NCBI GenBank assembly: GCA_035547835.1
Contig: DASZTW010000002.1
Location: 62,001 to 126,000 of the forward strand
DNA length: 64,000 bases
Reading direction: 5' to 3'
DNA from: Acidimicrobiales bacterium
Lineage (GTDB): Bacteria; Actinomycetota; Acidimicrobiia; Acidimicrobiales; Iamiaceae
This document shows positions 36,540 through 45,110 of this stretch, in pieces. The notes under the pieces were generated by a model that saw nothing but the letters and a program-made list of their open reading frames with translations, was not told the DNA's origin and did not search any database. The stretch's first letter is position 1. Every line of letters begins with the position of its first letter. A program made the position numbers and the translations under genes.

Positions 36540-37169
36540 TCAGGTGTGCGTCGGTGGTGGGTCACCCGCGCGGACCTGCGCGGTGACCATGTCGATCATC
36601 CAGGTGAGGCACGCGACCGCGCGGGTGTGGTCGAAGCCCCAATCGACCACCAGCCGTTCGTACGCGGCCACGCTCCACAGCACGTCGAGCGCGGCGGCAA
36701 CCTGTCCCCGCTGCTGGTCGTTCCAGGCGGACGTGTGCTCGGCGACCGCGTCGAGCAGCGCGCGTCGCTGGCGCTGGTTGGCGTCGGACAAGGTCGGGTC
36801 GAGCGGGGGTCGGGTGGGGATCGGGAACTCGGCCACCTGTCGCAGGATGCTCGCGGTCACCGACGCGAGGTCGTCGAGGCGCATGGTGGTGAGCTCGATG
36901 CCGGCATCTTCTTCGAGGCGGTGCATGACGGCGTCGCGCAGCCCGCGCTCATGCTCGAAGTGTCGGTAGACCGTGCGCTCGTTGACGCCCGCGTGCTCGG
37001 CGACCGCCCGCACGGTCAACCCGCGCCAGTCGCGCACGGGTGAACTGCGCACGAGTGCGGCGCCGGATGCCACGATCCGTTCACGGGTCTCGGCGGCTTG
37101 CTGCCGGCGGCGGCTGTTGTCGTACGGTCGGCGGGCGTCCGAGGTGCGGTTGGTGGAGGCGCCAGGCAT
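36540..37169 (-). CDS. TetR family transcriptional regulator
   Basis: A 209-residue regulator. Residues about 25-75 form the DNA-binding domain (ETRERIVASGAALV ... LTVRAVAEHAGVNERTVYRHFEHERGLRDAV), a strong TetR helix-turn-helix match. The helical ligand domain follows without a known class. It lies 45 bp downstream of the first P450 gene on the same strand and is probably cotranscribed with it. It is the natural candidate to bind the near-perfect palindrome in the P450/SDR intergenic region. Confidence 0.85.
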   Translation of the reverse strand: MPGASTNRTSDARRPYDNSRRRQQAAETRERIVASGAALVRSSPVRDWRGLTVRAVAEHAGVNERTVYRHFEHERGLRDAVMHRLEEDAGIELTTMRLDDLASVTASILRQVAEFPIPTRPPLDPTLSDANQRQRRALLDAVAEHTSAWNDQQRGQVAAALDVLWSVAAYERLVVDWGFDHTRAVACLTWMIDMVTAQVRAGDPPPTHT

Positions 37170-37214
37170 GGTTTCGAGTGAGGCGATCGGCTCGGCTGGC
37201 GCGAAGCTCGGGGC

Positions 37215-38420
37215 TCAGGTCGTCGACGTGACGGTCACCGGCAAGCGCTCCCACCCGCGCACCGTGGACGTGGGTGCGAGCCGGATGCTGCTGGCGTCGA
37301 CCTCCCACTCGGGGAACCGGTTGAGCACTTCGTCGAGGGCCACGCGGCCCTCCAGCCGGGCGAGCGCGGCGCCCATGCAGAAGTGGATGCCGTGGCCGAA
37401 CGTGAGGTGGGCGCCGACGTCGCGGCGGATGTCGAAGCGGTCACCGTCGGGGAACCGCCGATCGTCGCGGTTGGCGGACCCGAGCAGCAACAGGACGGCA
37501 CTGCCTTCGGGGATCTTGGTGCCGTGGATCTCGACGTCGCCCGACGTGCACCGGCCCACGTGGGGAGCGGGCCCCTCGAAGCGCAGGATCTCCTCGATCG
37601 CGTTCGGGATGAGGGAACGGTCGTCGACCAGCTCCCGGCGTTGGTCCGGGTGGTCCGCGAGCACCTTGCCGGTCCAGCCGATGAGACGGGTGGTCGTCTC
37701 GTTGCCAGCGCCAGCCACCACGGTGACGTACGTCAGGATCTCCGACCGGGTCAGGCGGCGATCCACGCCCTCCGCGTCGGTGAACTCGGCCTGCAGCAGG
37801 TCGGTCATGAGATCGTCCGATGGGTGCTCGGCGCGCCAGTCGATGTAGTCGGCGAACATGTCGCCGCTGACGAAGTCCTCGGTGACCTTCATCGGCTCAC
37901 CCTCCCGGGTGCGGAGGTTCTTGTCGACGTGGTCGCGCACCGCTTCCTGATCGGATTCGGGGATGCCGAGCAGCATGCCGATCGTGCGCATCGGCATCTG
38001 GGCGCCGAGGTCAGCGATGAAGTCGAACCCGTCGCTGCCGACGTAGGGGTCGAGCGCGTGGGCGCAGAACTCGCGGATCTTCGGTTCGAGCTCGGCCACC
38101 CGCTTGGGGGTGAACACCCGTGACAGCAGGCGGCGGTGGATGGTGTGGGTGGGCGGGTCCTCGAAGATCAAGATGCCCGGCGGCATCTGGATGCCGGCCT
38201 TGATGAGCTCGAGGATCCCGCCGCGACCCGAGATGAACACCCCGGGGTCGCGGAAGCACTGCTCGACGTCGGCGAAGCGACTCACCGCGTAGAAGTCGTG
38301 CTGGTCGTTGTAGTACAGCGGGGCTTCCTCACGGAGGCGCCGGTACACCGGATAGGGGTCGGCGTCGATCCCGGCGTCGTAGGGGTCGTAGTAGACCCCC
38401 GTGGTGTTGCTCGCAGCCAT
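37215..38420 (-). CDS. cytochrome P450
   Basis: A 401-residue bacterial class I P450 that hydroxylates a substrate with electrons from a ferredoxin. The I-helix motif is AGAGNETTT, the K-helix ExxR is EEILR, and the heme loop is FGHGIHFCMG with the Cys thiolate. The B-C region (ILIFEDPPTHTIHRRLL) is typical. No membrane anchor. Start ATG has GGAGG 10 nt upstream. It is divergent from an SDR gene across a palindromic operator. CYP family and substrate cannot be given from sequence alone; the neighbouring steroid-dehydrogenase-like gene suggests a steroid or terpenoid. Confidence 0.92.
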   Translation of the reverse strand: MAASNTTGVYYDPYDAGIDADPYPVYRRLREEAPLYYNDQHDFYAVSRFADVEQCFRDPGVFISGRGGILELIKAGIQMPPGILIFEDPPTHTIHRRLLSRVFTPKRVAELEPKIREFCAHALDPYVGSDGFDFIADLGAQMPMRTIGMLLGIPESDQEAVRDHVDKNLRTREGEPMKVTEDFVSGDMFADYIDWRAEHPSDDLMTDLLQAEFTDAEGVDRRLTRSEILTYVTVVAGAGNETTTRLIGWTGKVLADHPDQRRELVDDRSLIPNAIEEILRFEGPAPHVGRCTSGDVEIHGTKIPEGSAVLLLLGSANRDDRRFPDGDRFDIRRDVGAHLTFGHGIHFCMGAALARLEGRVALDEVLNRFPEWEVDASSIRLAPTSTVRGWERLPVTVTSTT

Positions 38421-38452
38421 GCGGCGCCCTCCGCTCCGTTCATGCCGGACAG

Positions 38453-38475
38453 TTCATGTCGGACTCTGACATGAA
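38453..38475. promoter_or_regulatory. palindromic operator between P450 and SDR genes
   Basis: TTCATGTC-N7-GACATGAA, an inverted repeat with 8-bp arms whose inner part also nearly matches (only one pair and the centre differ over 23 bp). A further half-site TTCATGCCGGAC lies at 38439-38450. Placement between divergent starts suits a TetR dimer controlling both genes. Confidence 0.65.
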
Positions 38476-38500
38476 ATCTACAACGGCTGTCAACGCCCCG

Positions 38501-38506
38501 TAGGGT
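38501..38506 (+). promoter_or_regulatory. -10 box (TAGGGT) of SDR gene, leaderless type
   Basis: TAGGGT ends 7 nt before ATG 38514; the operator lies 26 bp upstream of it, about where a -35 to upstream region would be. Confidence 0.55.
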
Positions 38507-38513
38507 CTCGGCG

Positions 38514-39338
38514 ATGAGCGAGTCGAACAACGACGGGAAGACCCAGCTCCTTGCCGGGAAGGTGGCCATCGTGACCGGTGGCGCCGGGGGCATCGGTGAG
38601 GCGACGGTGGCGATGTTGGCCGACGAGGGCGCGCACGTGGTCGTGGCGGACGTCGACGCGGAACACGGCGCGGCCGTAGCCGCGCGGATCGGTGAGGCGG
38701 CGGCGTTCTGCCAGACCGACGTCAGCGACGAGGACCAGGTGCAGGCGCTCGTCGACTTCGCCGTCGAACGCTTCGGCGGCCTCGACATCATGTTCAACAA
38801 CGCGGGGATCGGCAGCGAGCTGAAGCGGTTCCTGCCCGATGACTTGAGCGACTTCTCGCGGATCATGGGCGTGAACCTCTTCGGCGTCATCGCGGGCGCG
38901 CAGCGAGCGGCGCGCCACATGAAGGACCACGGCGGCGGCTCGATCATCAACAACGCGTCGATCGCGGCCGTCAACGCCGGTGCCGGGATGATCTCCTATC
39001 GCGCTTCCAAGGCGGCGGTGGCCCACATCACGAAGTGCATGGCGATCGACCTGGCCCCGTACGGCATCCGGGTCAACTGCCTCACCCCGGCACACATCCG
39101 CACTGCGATCACCACGTATGACATGGCGCCCGTGCTCAAGTACATGCAGCCGCTCGAGCGCGAGGCGCAACCCGAAGACGTGGCGAACGCGGTGGTGTTC
39201 CTCGCCAGCGATCGGGCTGCTCAGATCACCGGCATCGTGATGCCGATCGACGGCGGCACCACGGCCGGCCCGCCGTACGCACAGACCAAGCTCATCATGT
39301 CGACGGCTGCCCGGCCGGCGAACAACCCAAACGCGTGA
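38514..39338 (+). CDS. short-chain dehydrogenase/reductase
   Basis: Classical SDR of 274 residues that oxidises or reduces an alcohol/ketone with NAD(P). The cofactor motif TGGAGGIG is at residues 21-28, Asp at the end of the second strand (VVVADVD) favours NAD over NADP, NNAG is at 95-98, and the catalytic set is Ser149 and Y162-R-A-S-K166. The C-terminus PIDGGTTAG is typical. Sequence style is close to hydroxysteroid-dehydrogenase-like SDRs of actinomycetes. It is divergent from the first P450 and convergent with the second. Confidence 0.92.
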   Translation: MSESNNDGKTQLLAGKVAIVTGGAGGIGEATVAMLADEGAHVVVADVDAEHGAAVAARIGEAAAFCQTDVSDEDQVQALVDFAVERFGGLDIMFNNAGIGSELKRFLPDDLSDFSRIMGVNLFGVIAGAQRAARHMKDHGGGSIINNASIAAVNAGAGMISYRASKAAVAHITKCMAIDLAPYGIRVNCLTPAHIRTAITTYDMAPVLKYMQPLEREAQPEDVANAVVFLASDRAAQITGIVMPIDGGTTAGPPYAQTKLIMSTAARPANNPNA

Positions 39339-39356
39339 GGCCGACCGAACCGTGCG

Positions 39357-40631
39357 CTATGGCGCGGTGAGGTCGAGGTGGAGGTGCTGCAACCCCCGCA
39401 GGAAGAACGTGGGCAGGTACTCGTAGCGCCGCGCGCCGGCGGGTCCGTGGTGCTGTTCGGCGATGGCGATGTTCGCGGTGCGGTCGAGGAACCGGTTGAT
39501 CGTCACGCGACCCTCTGCCCGCGCCAGCGGCGCACCCGCGCAGGTGTGGATCCCGTGGCCGAAGCCGATGTGCTGGCGCGCGTTGGGGCGGTCGAGATCG
39601 AACTCGTGGGGGTGGTCGAACACCCGCGGGTCGCGGTTGCATGCGCCGGGCGCGAGCATCAACGAGCTGCCAGCCGGCACGTCGACGCCACCGAGCGTGG
39701 TGTCGACGCGGGCCATTCGGAACTGCGTGCGCAGCGGGCTCTCCATCCGGAGCGTCTCCTCGATGAAGTTCGGGATGCGATCGCGATCGGCCCGCACGGC
39801 AGCTTGGAGGTCGGGTCGTTCGGCGAGCATCCGCAAGGCGAACGACAGGAGCCGCACGGTGGTCTCCTGCCCCCCGGCGAAGAGGTTCGCGGCGATCAGC
39901 GCGGCGTCGCCGACCTCGGGGGTGGTGCCATCGGGGAACGTGGCGGTGGCGAGCCCGCTCAGGACGTCGTTGACCGGGTTGGCGCGGCGCTCCTCGATGT
40001 AAGCGCGGAAATGCTCGTAGAGGAACTCGAGCGGCTTGTGGTCGAGCTGCTGGTGGGCGGTGGAGAGCTGCTCGCGGAAGAGCGAGTGATCGGCCTCGGG
40101 CACGCCTTCGAGGTCAGCAATCACGGTGAGCGTGAACGGCTCGGCGTACGCGCTGACGATCTCGCAGGCGGTGCTGGTGTCGAACCCGTCGATCAGCCGG
40201 TCGGCGTACTCCCACATGAAGCCCTCGTTCTCCTTCAGGCGCTTCGGGGTGATGAGCCGCATCAACAAGTGGCGGTGGTCGGTGTGCCGCGGCGGGTCGA
40301 ACGCGGGGAGCTGGTCGCTGAACGGCAGCTCGTGGCGGCAGCGGACGATCACGTCGCTGACGTCGTGGCCCTCCAGCGGCTCGGAGAACGGGACGAACGA
40401 GCCGCTCACCGCGTTGCACGACGAGTACGTACCCGACGGCTCGTCGTTGGCCGGGAACGTCGCAGGGTCGCCGTACACCACCATCGCTTCGGGGTGGCCG
40501 GTGATGACGAACATGCCGTGTTTCGGTTCCTGCCACACCGGGCCTTGCTCGCGGACCCAGTCGAAGTAGGGGTAGGGGTCGTCCTGCACCGTCCGGTCGG
40601 CGAAGAAGTTGACGTGCTCGAAGTCGGTCAT
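39357..40631 (-). CDS. cytochrome P450
   Basis: Second P450, 424 residues, not a close copy of the first. I-helix AGGQETTVR, K-helix EETLR, and heme loop FGHGIHTCAGAPLARAEG with the Cys ligand. The N-terminal half contains FDPPRHTDHRHLLMRLITPKRL. Start ATG has GAGGG just upstream. It is divergent from a ferredoxin gene 42 bp away, its probable electron donor. Substrate unknown. Confidence 0.92.
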   Translation of the reverse strand: MTDFEHVNFFADRTVQDDPYPYFDWVREQGPVWQEPKHGMFVITGHPEAMVVYGDPATFPANDEPSGTYSSCNAVSGSFVPFSEPLEGHDVSDVIVRCRHELPFSDQLPAFDPPRHTDHRHLLMRLITPKRLKENEGFMWEYADRLIDGFDTSTACEIVSAYAEPFTLTVIADLEGVPEADHSLFREQLSTAHQQLDHKPLEFLYEHFRAYIEERRANPVNDVLSGLATATFPDGTTPEVGDAALIAANLFAGGQETTVRLLSFALRMLAERPDLQAAVRADRDRIPNFIEETLRMESPLRTQFRMARVDTTLGGVDVPAGSSLMLAPGACNRDPRVFDHPHEFDLDRPNARQHIGFGHGIHTCAGAPLARAEGRVTINRFLDRTANIAIAEQHHGPAGARRYEYLPTFFLRGLQHLHLDLTAP

Positions 40632-40661
40632 GATCGCCCTCGGTCGGTCGGGGAGGAGCTA

Positions 40662-40667
40662 TAGGGT
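40662..40667 (+). promoter_or_regulatory. -10 box (TAGGGT) of ferredoxin gene, leaderless type
   Basis: TAGGGT within TATAGGGT ends 6 nt before GTG 40674. Confidence 0.55.
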
Positions 40668-40673
40668 CGCGGC

Positions 40674-40883
40674 GTGGCCCTCGAAGTCGAAATCGACCGC
40701 GACGTCTGCATGGGGTCAGGGAACTGCGTGTACGAGGCTGTCGGCGTGTTCGACCTCGACGACGACTCGATCTCGGTGGTGGTCGACATCGCGGCGGCAC
40801 CGGAGGAGCGCGTGCTCGCAGCCGCGCGCAAGTGTCCGACCAAGGCGATCACGGTCCGGCGCGACGGCGCAGTGATCAACTGA
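40674..40883 (+). CDS. [3Fe-4S]-type ferredoxin for P450
   Basis: A 69-residue ferredoxin. Cluster ligands are Cys12 and Cys18 in CMGSGNC, with Gly where a four-iron ferredoxin would have its second Cys, and a third Cys in CPTKAI near residue 54. Three Cys residues fit a [3Fe-4S] cluster, as in the ferredoxins that feed actinobacterial P450s. GTG start. Its end overlaps the convergent flavoprotein gene by 8 bp. No ferredoxin reductase is nearby. Confidence 0.9.
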   Translation: MALEVEIDRDVCMGSGNCVYEAVGVFDLDDDSISVVVDIAAAPEERVLAAARKCPTKAITVRRDGAVIN

Positions 40884-42570
40884 CGTCGCCTCCGGGCCCT
40901 TCGGGCTCACCCGAGCCGAGCGCGTGGAGCGCGGCTACGTAGCCGAACACCATGCTGTTGGCGATGCTCGCGCCGGGGCCCAGGTAGTGGCGGCCCATGA
41001 CGGTCGCGGTGCTGTTCCCGGCGGCGTACAACCCAGGGATCGGTCGCTCGTCACCGTCGACCACCTGCGCGTGCTCGTTGGTGACCAGCCCACCGCAGGT
41101 GCCGATGTCGCCCGGGAGCACCTCGCACGCGTAGAACGGCGGCTCGTCGATCGGCCCCAGGCACGGGTGCACCTTGCGGTTCGGGTCGCCGAGCGCTCGG
41201 TTGTACGCAGACTCACCGCGCCCGTAGTCCGGGTCGACCCCGCGCTCGGCGTTGGCGTTGAAGCGCTCGACGGTCTCGGCGAGGCCCGCCGGGTCGATGC
41301 CGCACAGCCGGGCCAGGTCGGCGAGGGTCCAGGCCTGCTTCAGCCGCCCGCTCTCGAAGAGCTTGCGCGGGAAGCGGCCGGGGCTGGATCGAAGGTGCGC
41401 GTAGCGCTTGCGGTAGCGGTCGTCGAAGATCAGCCAGCAGGGCACGGCCCTGCTGGTCTTGTTGCGTGCGTACATCGCTTTGCCGACCTCCATGTAGGAG
41501 TTCGACTCGTTCACGAAGCGCTGTCCAGCGGCGTCGACGTAGATCGTGCGCGGGCGTTGCCGTGCTTGGTCGAGCGTCGACTGCCCGAACCGGCCGGTGC
41601 GCGGCGAGGGCATCCACCACGCTTCGTCCATCAGATCGGTGCGCGCCCCGAGACGCATAGCGGTCGCGATGGCTTCGCCTGTGTCACCCGGGTTGGCGAT
41701 CGACCACTTCCCTTCGTTCGGTTGGTCGGCGCCGAAGGTGGCGCGCATCTCGGGGTTGTGTGCGAAGCCACCCGCCGCGATCAACACGCCCCGGCGCGCC
41801 CGGATCTGGTGCTGCCGGCCGCCGTGCACGGTGCGGACACCGACGACGCTGCCGTCTTCGACGATCAGCTCGTCGAGCGGCGCCTCGGTCCAGATCTCCA
41901 CGTTGCGGTCGATGGCGACCCGCAGCATCTGCGCGATCAACGACGCGCCGTTGGTGAGCAGATCCTGGCGCCGCAGCCGCGCCAGCACGGTGCGGATCAC
42001 GACCCGGGCCGAGGTGACAAACGCGCCGACGCTGCGGTTGTAGTTCGACAGCGACCGCGCCTCATTGGTCATCACGCACATGCCGAGGCTCTTTGCCAGG
42101 CCCGGCTGGAGCTTGTGCTGCCACTCGCCGAGGGCCCGGCCGTCGTACGGCACGGGCTCGATGCCACGGCCGAGGTCGTGGCCGCCTTCGGCATTCGAGT
42201 AGTAGTCGCTGTAGCCACGGCAGTAGCTGAACTGCACGCCGAGACCTTGCAGGAACGAGACCATCTCCGGCCCCGCGGTCAAGAAGGCGGCACGGTTGGC
42301 CGGCGAGGACGAGGGCCCGACGTCGCCCACCACGGATTCGAAGTGCGCCATGGCCGCGTCATAGGAGTCAGGGACGCCCGCGGCCTGCATCACGGGGTTG
42401 TTCGGCACCCACACGATGCCACCCGACATGGCGGTGGAGCCGCCGACCAGTTCCTGCTTCTCGAGCACCAACGCGCTCGCACCGCGTTCGGCGGCGGCCA
42501 GTGCAGCCACCATCGCGCCACCGCCGGATCCGATGATCACGAAGTCGACGGTCGAGTCCCACGTCGTCAT
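40876..42570 (-). CDS. FAD-dependent 3-ketosteroid dehydrogenase-like protein
   Basis: A 564-residue flavoprotein of the succinate dehydrogenase/KstD superfamily. The N-terminal FAD motif is VIIGSGGGAMVAALAAAERG, followed by LEKQELVGGSTAMSGGIVWVPNN; the C-terminal block GNSTATVMGRHYLGPGASIANSMVFGYVAA includes the Tyr and Gly positions used for 1,2-desaturation in KstD. ATG 42570 matches the FAD motif position. It probably introduces a double bond next to a ketone in a steroid or similar ring. Related fumarate-reductase-like enzymes with other substrates cannot be excluded. Confidence 0.82.
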   Translation of the reverse strand: MTTWDSTVDFVIIGSGGGAMVAALAAAERGASALVLEKQELVGGSTAMSGGIVWVPNNPVMQAAGVPDSYDAAMAHFESVVGDVGPSSSPANRAAFLTAGPEMVSFLQGLGVQFSYCRGYSDYYSNAEGGHDLGRGIEPVPYDGRALGEWQHKLQPGLAKSLGMCVMTNEARSLSNYNRSVGAFVTSARVVIRTVLARLRRQDLLTNGASLIAQMLRVAIDRNVEIWTEAPLDELIVEDGSVVGVRTVHGGRQHQIRARRGVLIAAGGFAHNPEMRATFGADQPNEGKWSIANPGDTGEAIATAMRLGARTDLMDEAWWMPSPRTGRFGQSTLDQARQRPRTIYVDAAGQRFVNESNSYMEVGKAMYARNKTSRAVPCWLIFDDRYRKRYAHLRSSPGRFPRKLFESGRLKQAWTLADLARLCGIDPAGLAETVERFNANAERGVDPDYGRGESAYNRALGDPNRKVHPCLGPIDEPPFYACEVLPGDIGTCGGLVTNEHAQVVDGDERPIPGLYAAGNSTATVMGRHYLGPGASIANSMVFGYVAALHALGSGEPEGPGGDVS

Positions 42571-42630
42571 GTCGCGCCCCTTCCGGCCCCCGAACGTCCT
42601 CCCGCAGCGCCGTGAACTTAGCAGCGTCCG

Positions 42631-42660
42631 TTGACGATTGCTACGAAGTCGAAGTAATGT
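42631..42660 (+). promoter_or_regulatory. SigA-type promoter of the amidohydrolase operon
   Basis: TTGACG-N18-TAATGT, followed directly by three GTCCGCG repeats (42659, 42668, 42681) of which the last two make CCGCGG-N7-CCGCGG. The repeats would overlap the transcription start, a usual place for a repressor site. Confidence 0.5.
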
Positions 42661-42703
42661 CCGCGAGGTCCGCGGAACCGGTCCGCGGCGGGGAGGTGGG
42701 GGA

Positions 42704-43876
42704 ATGTCCGTCGCGTCGAGGACGATCACGTACCCGCCCGAGGGGCTGGGAGCGCCGAAGGCCCGCAGGCCTGGTCCGCTCGCCGATGTCGGGCTGCCGG
42801 CCGGCATCGACGTGTTCTCCGCCGACAACCACATCTCGCTGGCCGTCGACATCTTCTACGAGCGCTTCCCCGCGAGCATGAAGGACCGTGCACCGCGCGT
42901 GATGAACGAGCGCGGCGGGTGGGTGATCGGAATGGACGGCAAGTCGATCCTGGTTCCCGAGTTCGTCGACGTGCTCACCCAGTACGACCCCGTGTCGGGC
43001 TCGCACACCGGCGACGTCGAGGCCCGGATCGCCGCACTCGAATCCGAAGGCGTGTCGAAGGAGCTGGCGTTCCCCAACTCGGTACTGGCGCTGTTCGGCT
43101 GGCCCGACCGCGAGGTTCGTGAGTTGTGCTTCCGGATCTACAACGAGCACATCGCCGAGGTGCAGGAGCGTTCGAAAGGCCGCATCTACGGCGTTGGCCT
43201 GATCAACTGGTGGGACGCCGACGGCGCCCGTCGCACGGTGAACGAGCTCAAGGAGTTGGGCCTGAAGACGTTCCTGCTACCGCTGCAACCGGGCAAGGAC
43301 CTCGACAAGCGACCCATCGACTTCGCCAGCACCGCGATGGATCCCGTATGGGACGCCATCGAGGAAGCGCAAGTCCCCGTCGCTCATCACATCGGTGAGA
43401 ACCCACCGGCCACACCGAACGAGTTCAACGCGGTGGGCATCGGGATGTTGCAGTCGGTGGCGCCGTTTCGTGACGCGTTCGGCAAGTACGTGCTCGGCGG
43501 CATCCTCGATCGCCACCCCGGCCTGCAGATCGGGTGGTTCGAGGGCGGCATCAACTGGGTCCCGTCGACGATCCAGGACGCACAGCACATCGCCGCGTCG
43601 TTCCACCACCTCAACAACCTCGAAGTGCAGCACGACCCGAGGTACTACTGGGACCACCACATGCACGCGTCGTTCATGGTCGACCCGTTGGGCCTCGATC
43701 TCGTTGATCGCATCGGCGTCGACAAGATCATGTGGTCGACCGACTTCCCGCACAACGAGAGCACGTACGGCTACAGCAACACGTCGCTGGCGTCGGTGGT
43801 CGACACGCTGGGCGCGCAAGCCTCGGTCGGTGTCGTCGGCGGCAACGTGAAGCGGTTCCTCGGGCTGGACGACTGA
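42704..43876 (+). CDS. amidohydrolase 2 family protein
   Basis: A 390-residue TIM-barrel metallohydrolase of the type first noted in decarboxylases such as ACMSD. The N-terminal metal motif is reduced to SADNH; further family points are HHIGENPP (a metal His), GILDRHPGLQIGWFEGG and the late IMWSTDFPHNES with its Asp. Members act on C-C or C-N bonds, and many sit in aromatic or steroid degradation clusters. ATG 42704 is preceded by GGGAGG. First of at least five genes with tight spacing: it overlaps the next gene by 1 bp. Confidence 0.82.
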   Translation: MSVASRTITYPPEGLGAPKARRPGPLADVGLPAGIDVFSADNHISLAVDIFYERFPASMKDRAPRVMNERGGWVIGMDGKSILVPEFVDVLTQYDPVSGSHTGDVEARIAALESEGVSKELAFPNSVLALFGWPDREVRELCFRIYNEHIAEVQERSKGRIYGVGLINWWDADGARRTVNELKELGLKTFLLPLQPGKDLDKRPIDFASTAMDPVWDAIEEAQVPVAHHIGENPPATPNEFNAVGIGMLQSVAPFRDAFGKYVLGGILDRHPGLQIGWFEGGINWVPSTIQDAQHIAASFHHLNNLEVQHDPRYYWDHHMHASFMVDPLGLDLVDRIGVDKIMWSTDFPHNESTYGYSNTSLASVVDTLGAQASVGVVGGNVKRFLGLDD

Positions 43877-45102
43877 TGCCGGCCGGGCTGATGGCGTCGG
43901 CCGGCACGAGGACCATCCCCGAAGTGCCCGACCGTTCTCGCATGCAGCGGGAGCGGACGCACCGCGTGCGCGAGGGGATGCGGGCTGCCGGTCTCGACGC
44001 GTTGGTGCTGCTCGGCAACACCAACGTGGTCTACGTGACCGGTGCGGTGTGGCCGCTCGCCGATTCGGGCCGTGCCAACTTCGAGCAGCCTGTGGCCGTG
44101 GTGCTCGCTGACGACGAGTGGCCCCACTTGTTCTCGTCGGTCGCGGACGATGCCGGACTGCCGGCGGAGCTGCCGGCCGACCATCGGCACGGCCCCGTGT
44201 ACGTCGACTTCGACGAGGGCGTGAAGCTGTTCGCGTCGCAGCTCGCCGACCTCGCCGGCGGCGGCGTGGTGGCATTTGACGAATGGACCAACTCGCTGCG
44301 CCGCGAACCGTCGTTGCAGGCGGCCTCGGCCAAGCCGGTCGATGGCGGGCGTGTGATCAGCGGCGCCAAGTTGATCAAGACGCCCGACGAGCTCTCGTAC
44401 CTGCGCGAAGGCCTGCGGATCACCGAGCTCGCGGCGGCCGAGGTGCAGGCGCGTCTGGCGCCGGGTGTGCGCCAGACGGAGCTCACCGCCACGTTCCTGC
44501 GCACGATCTTCGACGCGGGAGCCGACGCGAACATCCTCGACCCGATCTGGCAGGTGATGCCTCGCCGCATGGCCGACGGCCCGTGGACCACCACCGGCGA
44601 CCTCGCCTGCCCATTGCTGTCGACCGAGCGCGAGCTGGCCGCCGGCGACGTCTTGTGGGTCGACACCGGGGTGAGCTTCGGCGGCTTTCACTCCGACTTC
44701 GGTCGCACTTGGCTCGTGGGTCAGGAGCCGGATGCTCGCCAGCGCGCCCAGTTCGAGCAATGGCGCCACATCCTCGGCGCGGTGCTCGACGTGACCCGTG
44801 CCGGTGCCACCGCCGCCGACCTCACTGCTGCGGCCATCGAGGCGGCCGGCGGGACCAAGCCGTGGATGCCCCACTTCTACCTGGGCCACGGCCTCGGCAT
44901 CGACAGCGCCGAGATGCCGTACGTGGGCAGCGACATCGGCGAGGCGTTCGACGCGTCGCTCGTGCTCGAGGCCGGCATGGTCCTCGTGCTCGAACCGATC
45001 GTCTGGGACGACGGCGCCGCTGGTTACCGGTCCGAGGAGGTGCTGCTCATCACCTCCGACGGTTGGGAACCGATGACCGACTACCCCTACGACCCCTTCT
45101 GA
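43876..45102 (+). CDS. M24 family metallopeptidase/creatinase-like protein (intact site)
   Basis: A 408-residue pita-bread-fold protein. The N-terminal creatinase-like domain (about 1-165) precedes the catalytic domain. Metal ligands are all visible: Asp in LWVDTGVSFGG, Asp in FHSDFGRTW, His in YLGHGLGID, Glu in VLVLEPIVW and Glu in GYRSEEVLLI. It could be an Xaa-Pro aminopeptidase, but the location in a catabolic cluster next to a degenerate paralogue suggests a creatinase-like or other amide substrate. TGATG overlap with the amidohydrolase gene; ATG 43891 is an alternative start. Confidence 0.85.
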   Translation: MPAGLMASAGTRTIPEVPDRSRMQRERTHRVREGMRAAGLDALVLLGNTNVVYVTGAVWPLADSGRANFEQPVAVVLADDEWPHLFSSVADDAGLPAELPADHRHGPVYVDFDEGVKLFASQLADLAGGGVVAFDEWTNSLRREPSLQAASAKPVDGGRVISGAKLIKTPDELSYLREGLRITELAAAEVQARLAPGVRQTELTATFLRTIFDAGADANILDPIWQVMPRRMADGPWTTTGDLACPLLSTERELAAGDVLWVDTGVSFGGFHSDFGRTWLVGQEPDARQRAQFEQWRHILGAVLDVTRAGATAADLTAAAIEAAGGTKPWMPHFYLGHGLGIDSAEMPYVGSDIGEAFDASLVLEAGMVLVLEPIVWDDGAAGYRSEEVLLITSDGWEPMTDYPYDPF

Positions 45103-45110
45103 GGTAGCTC

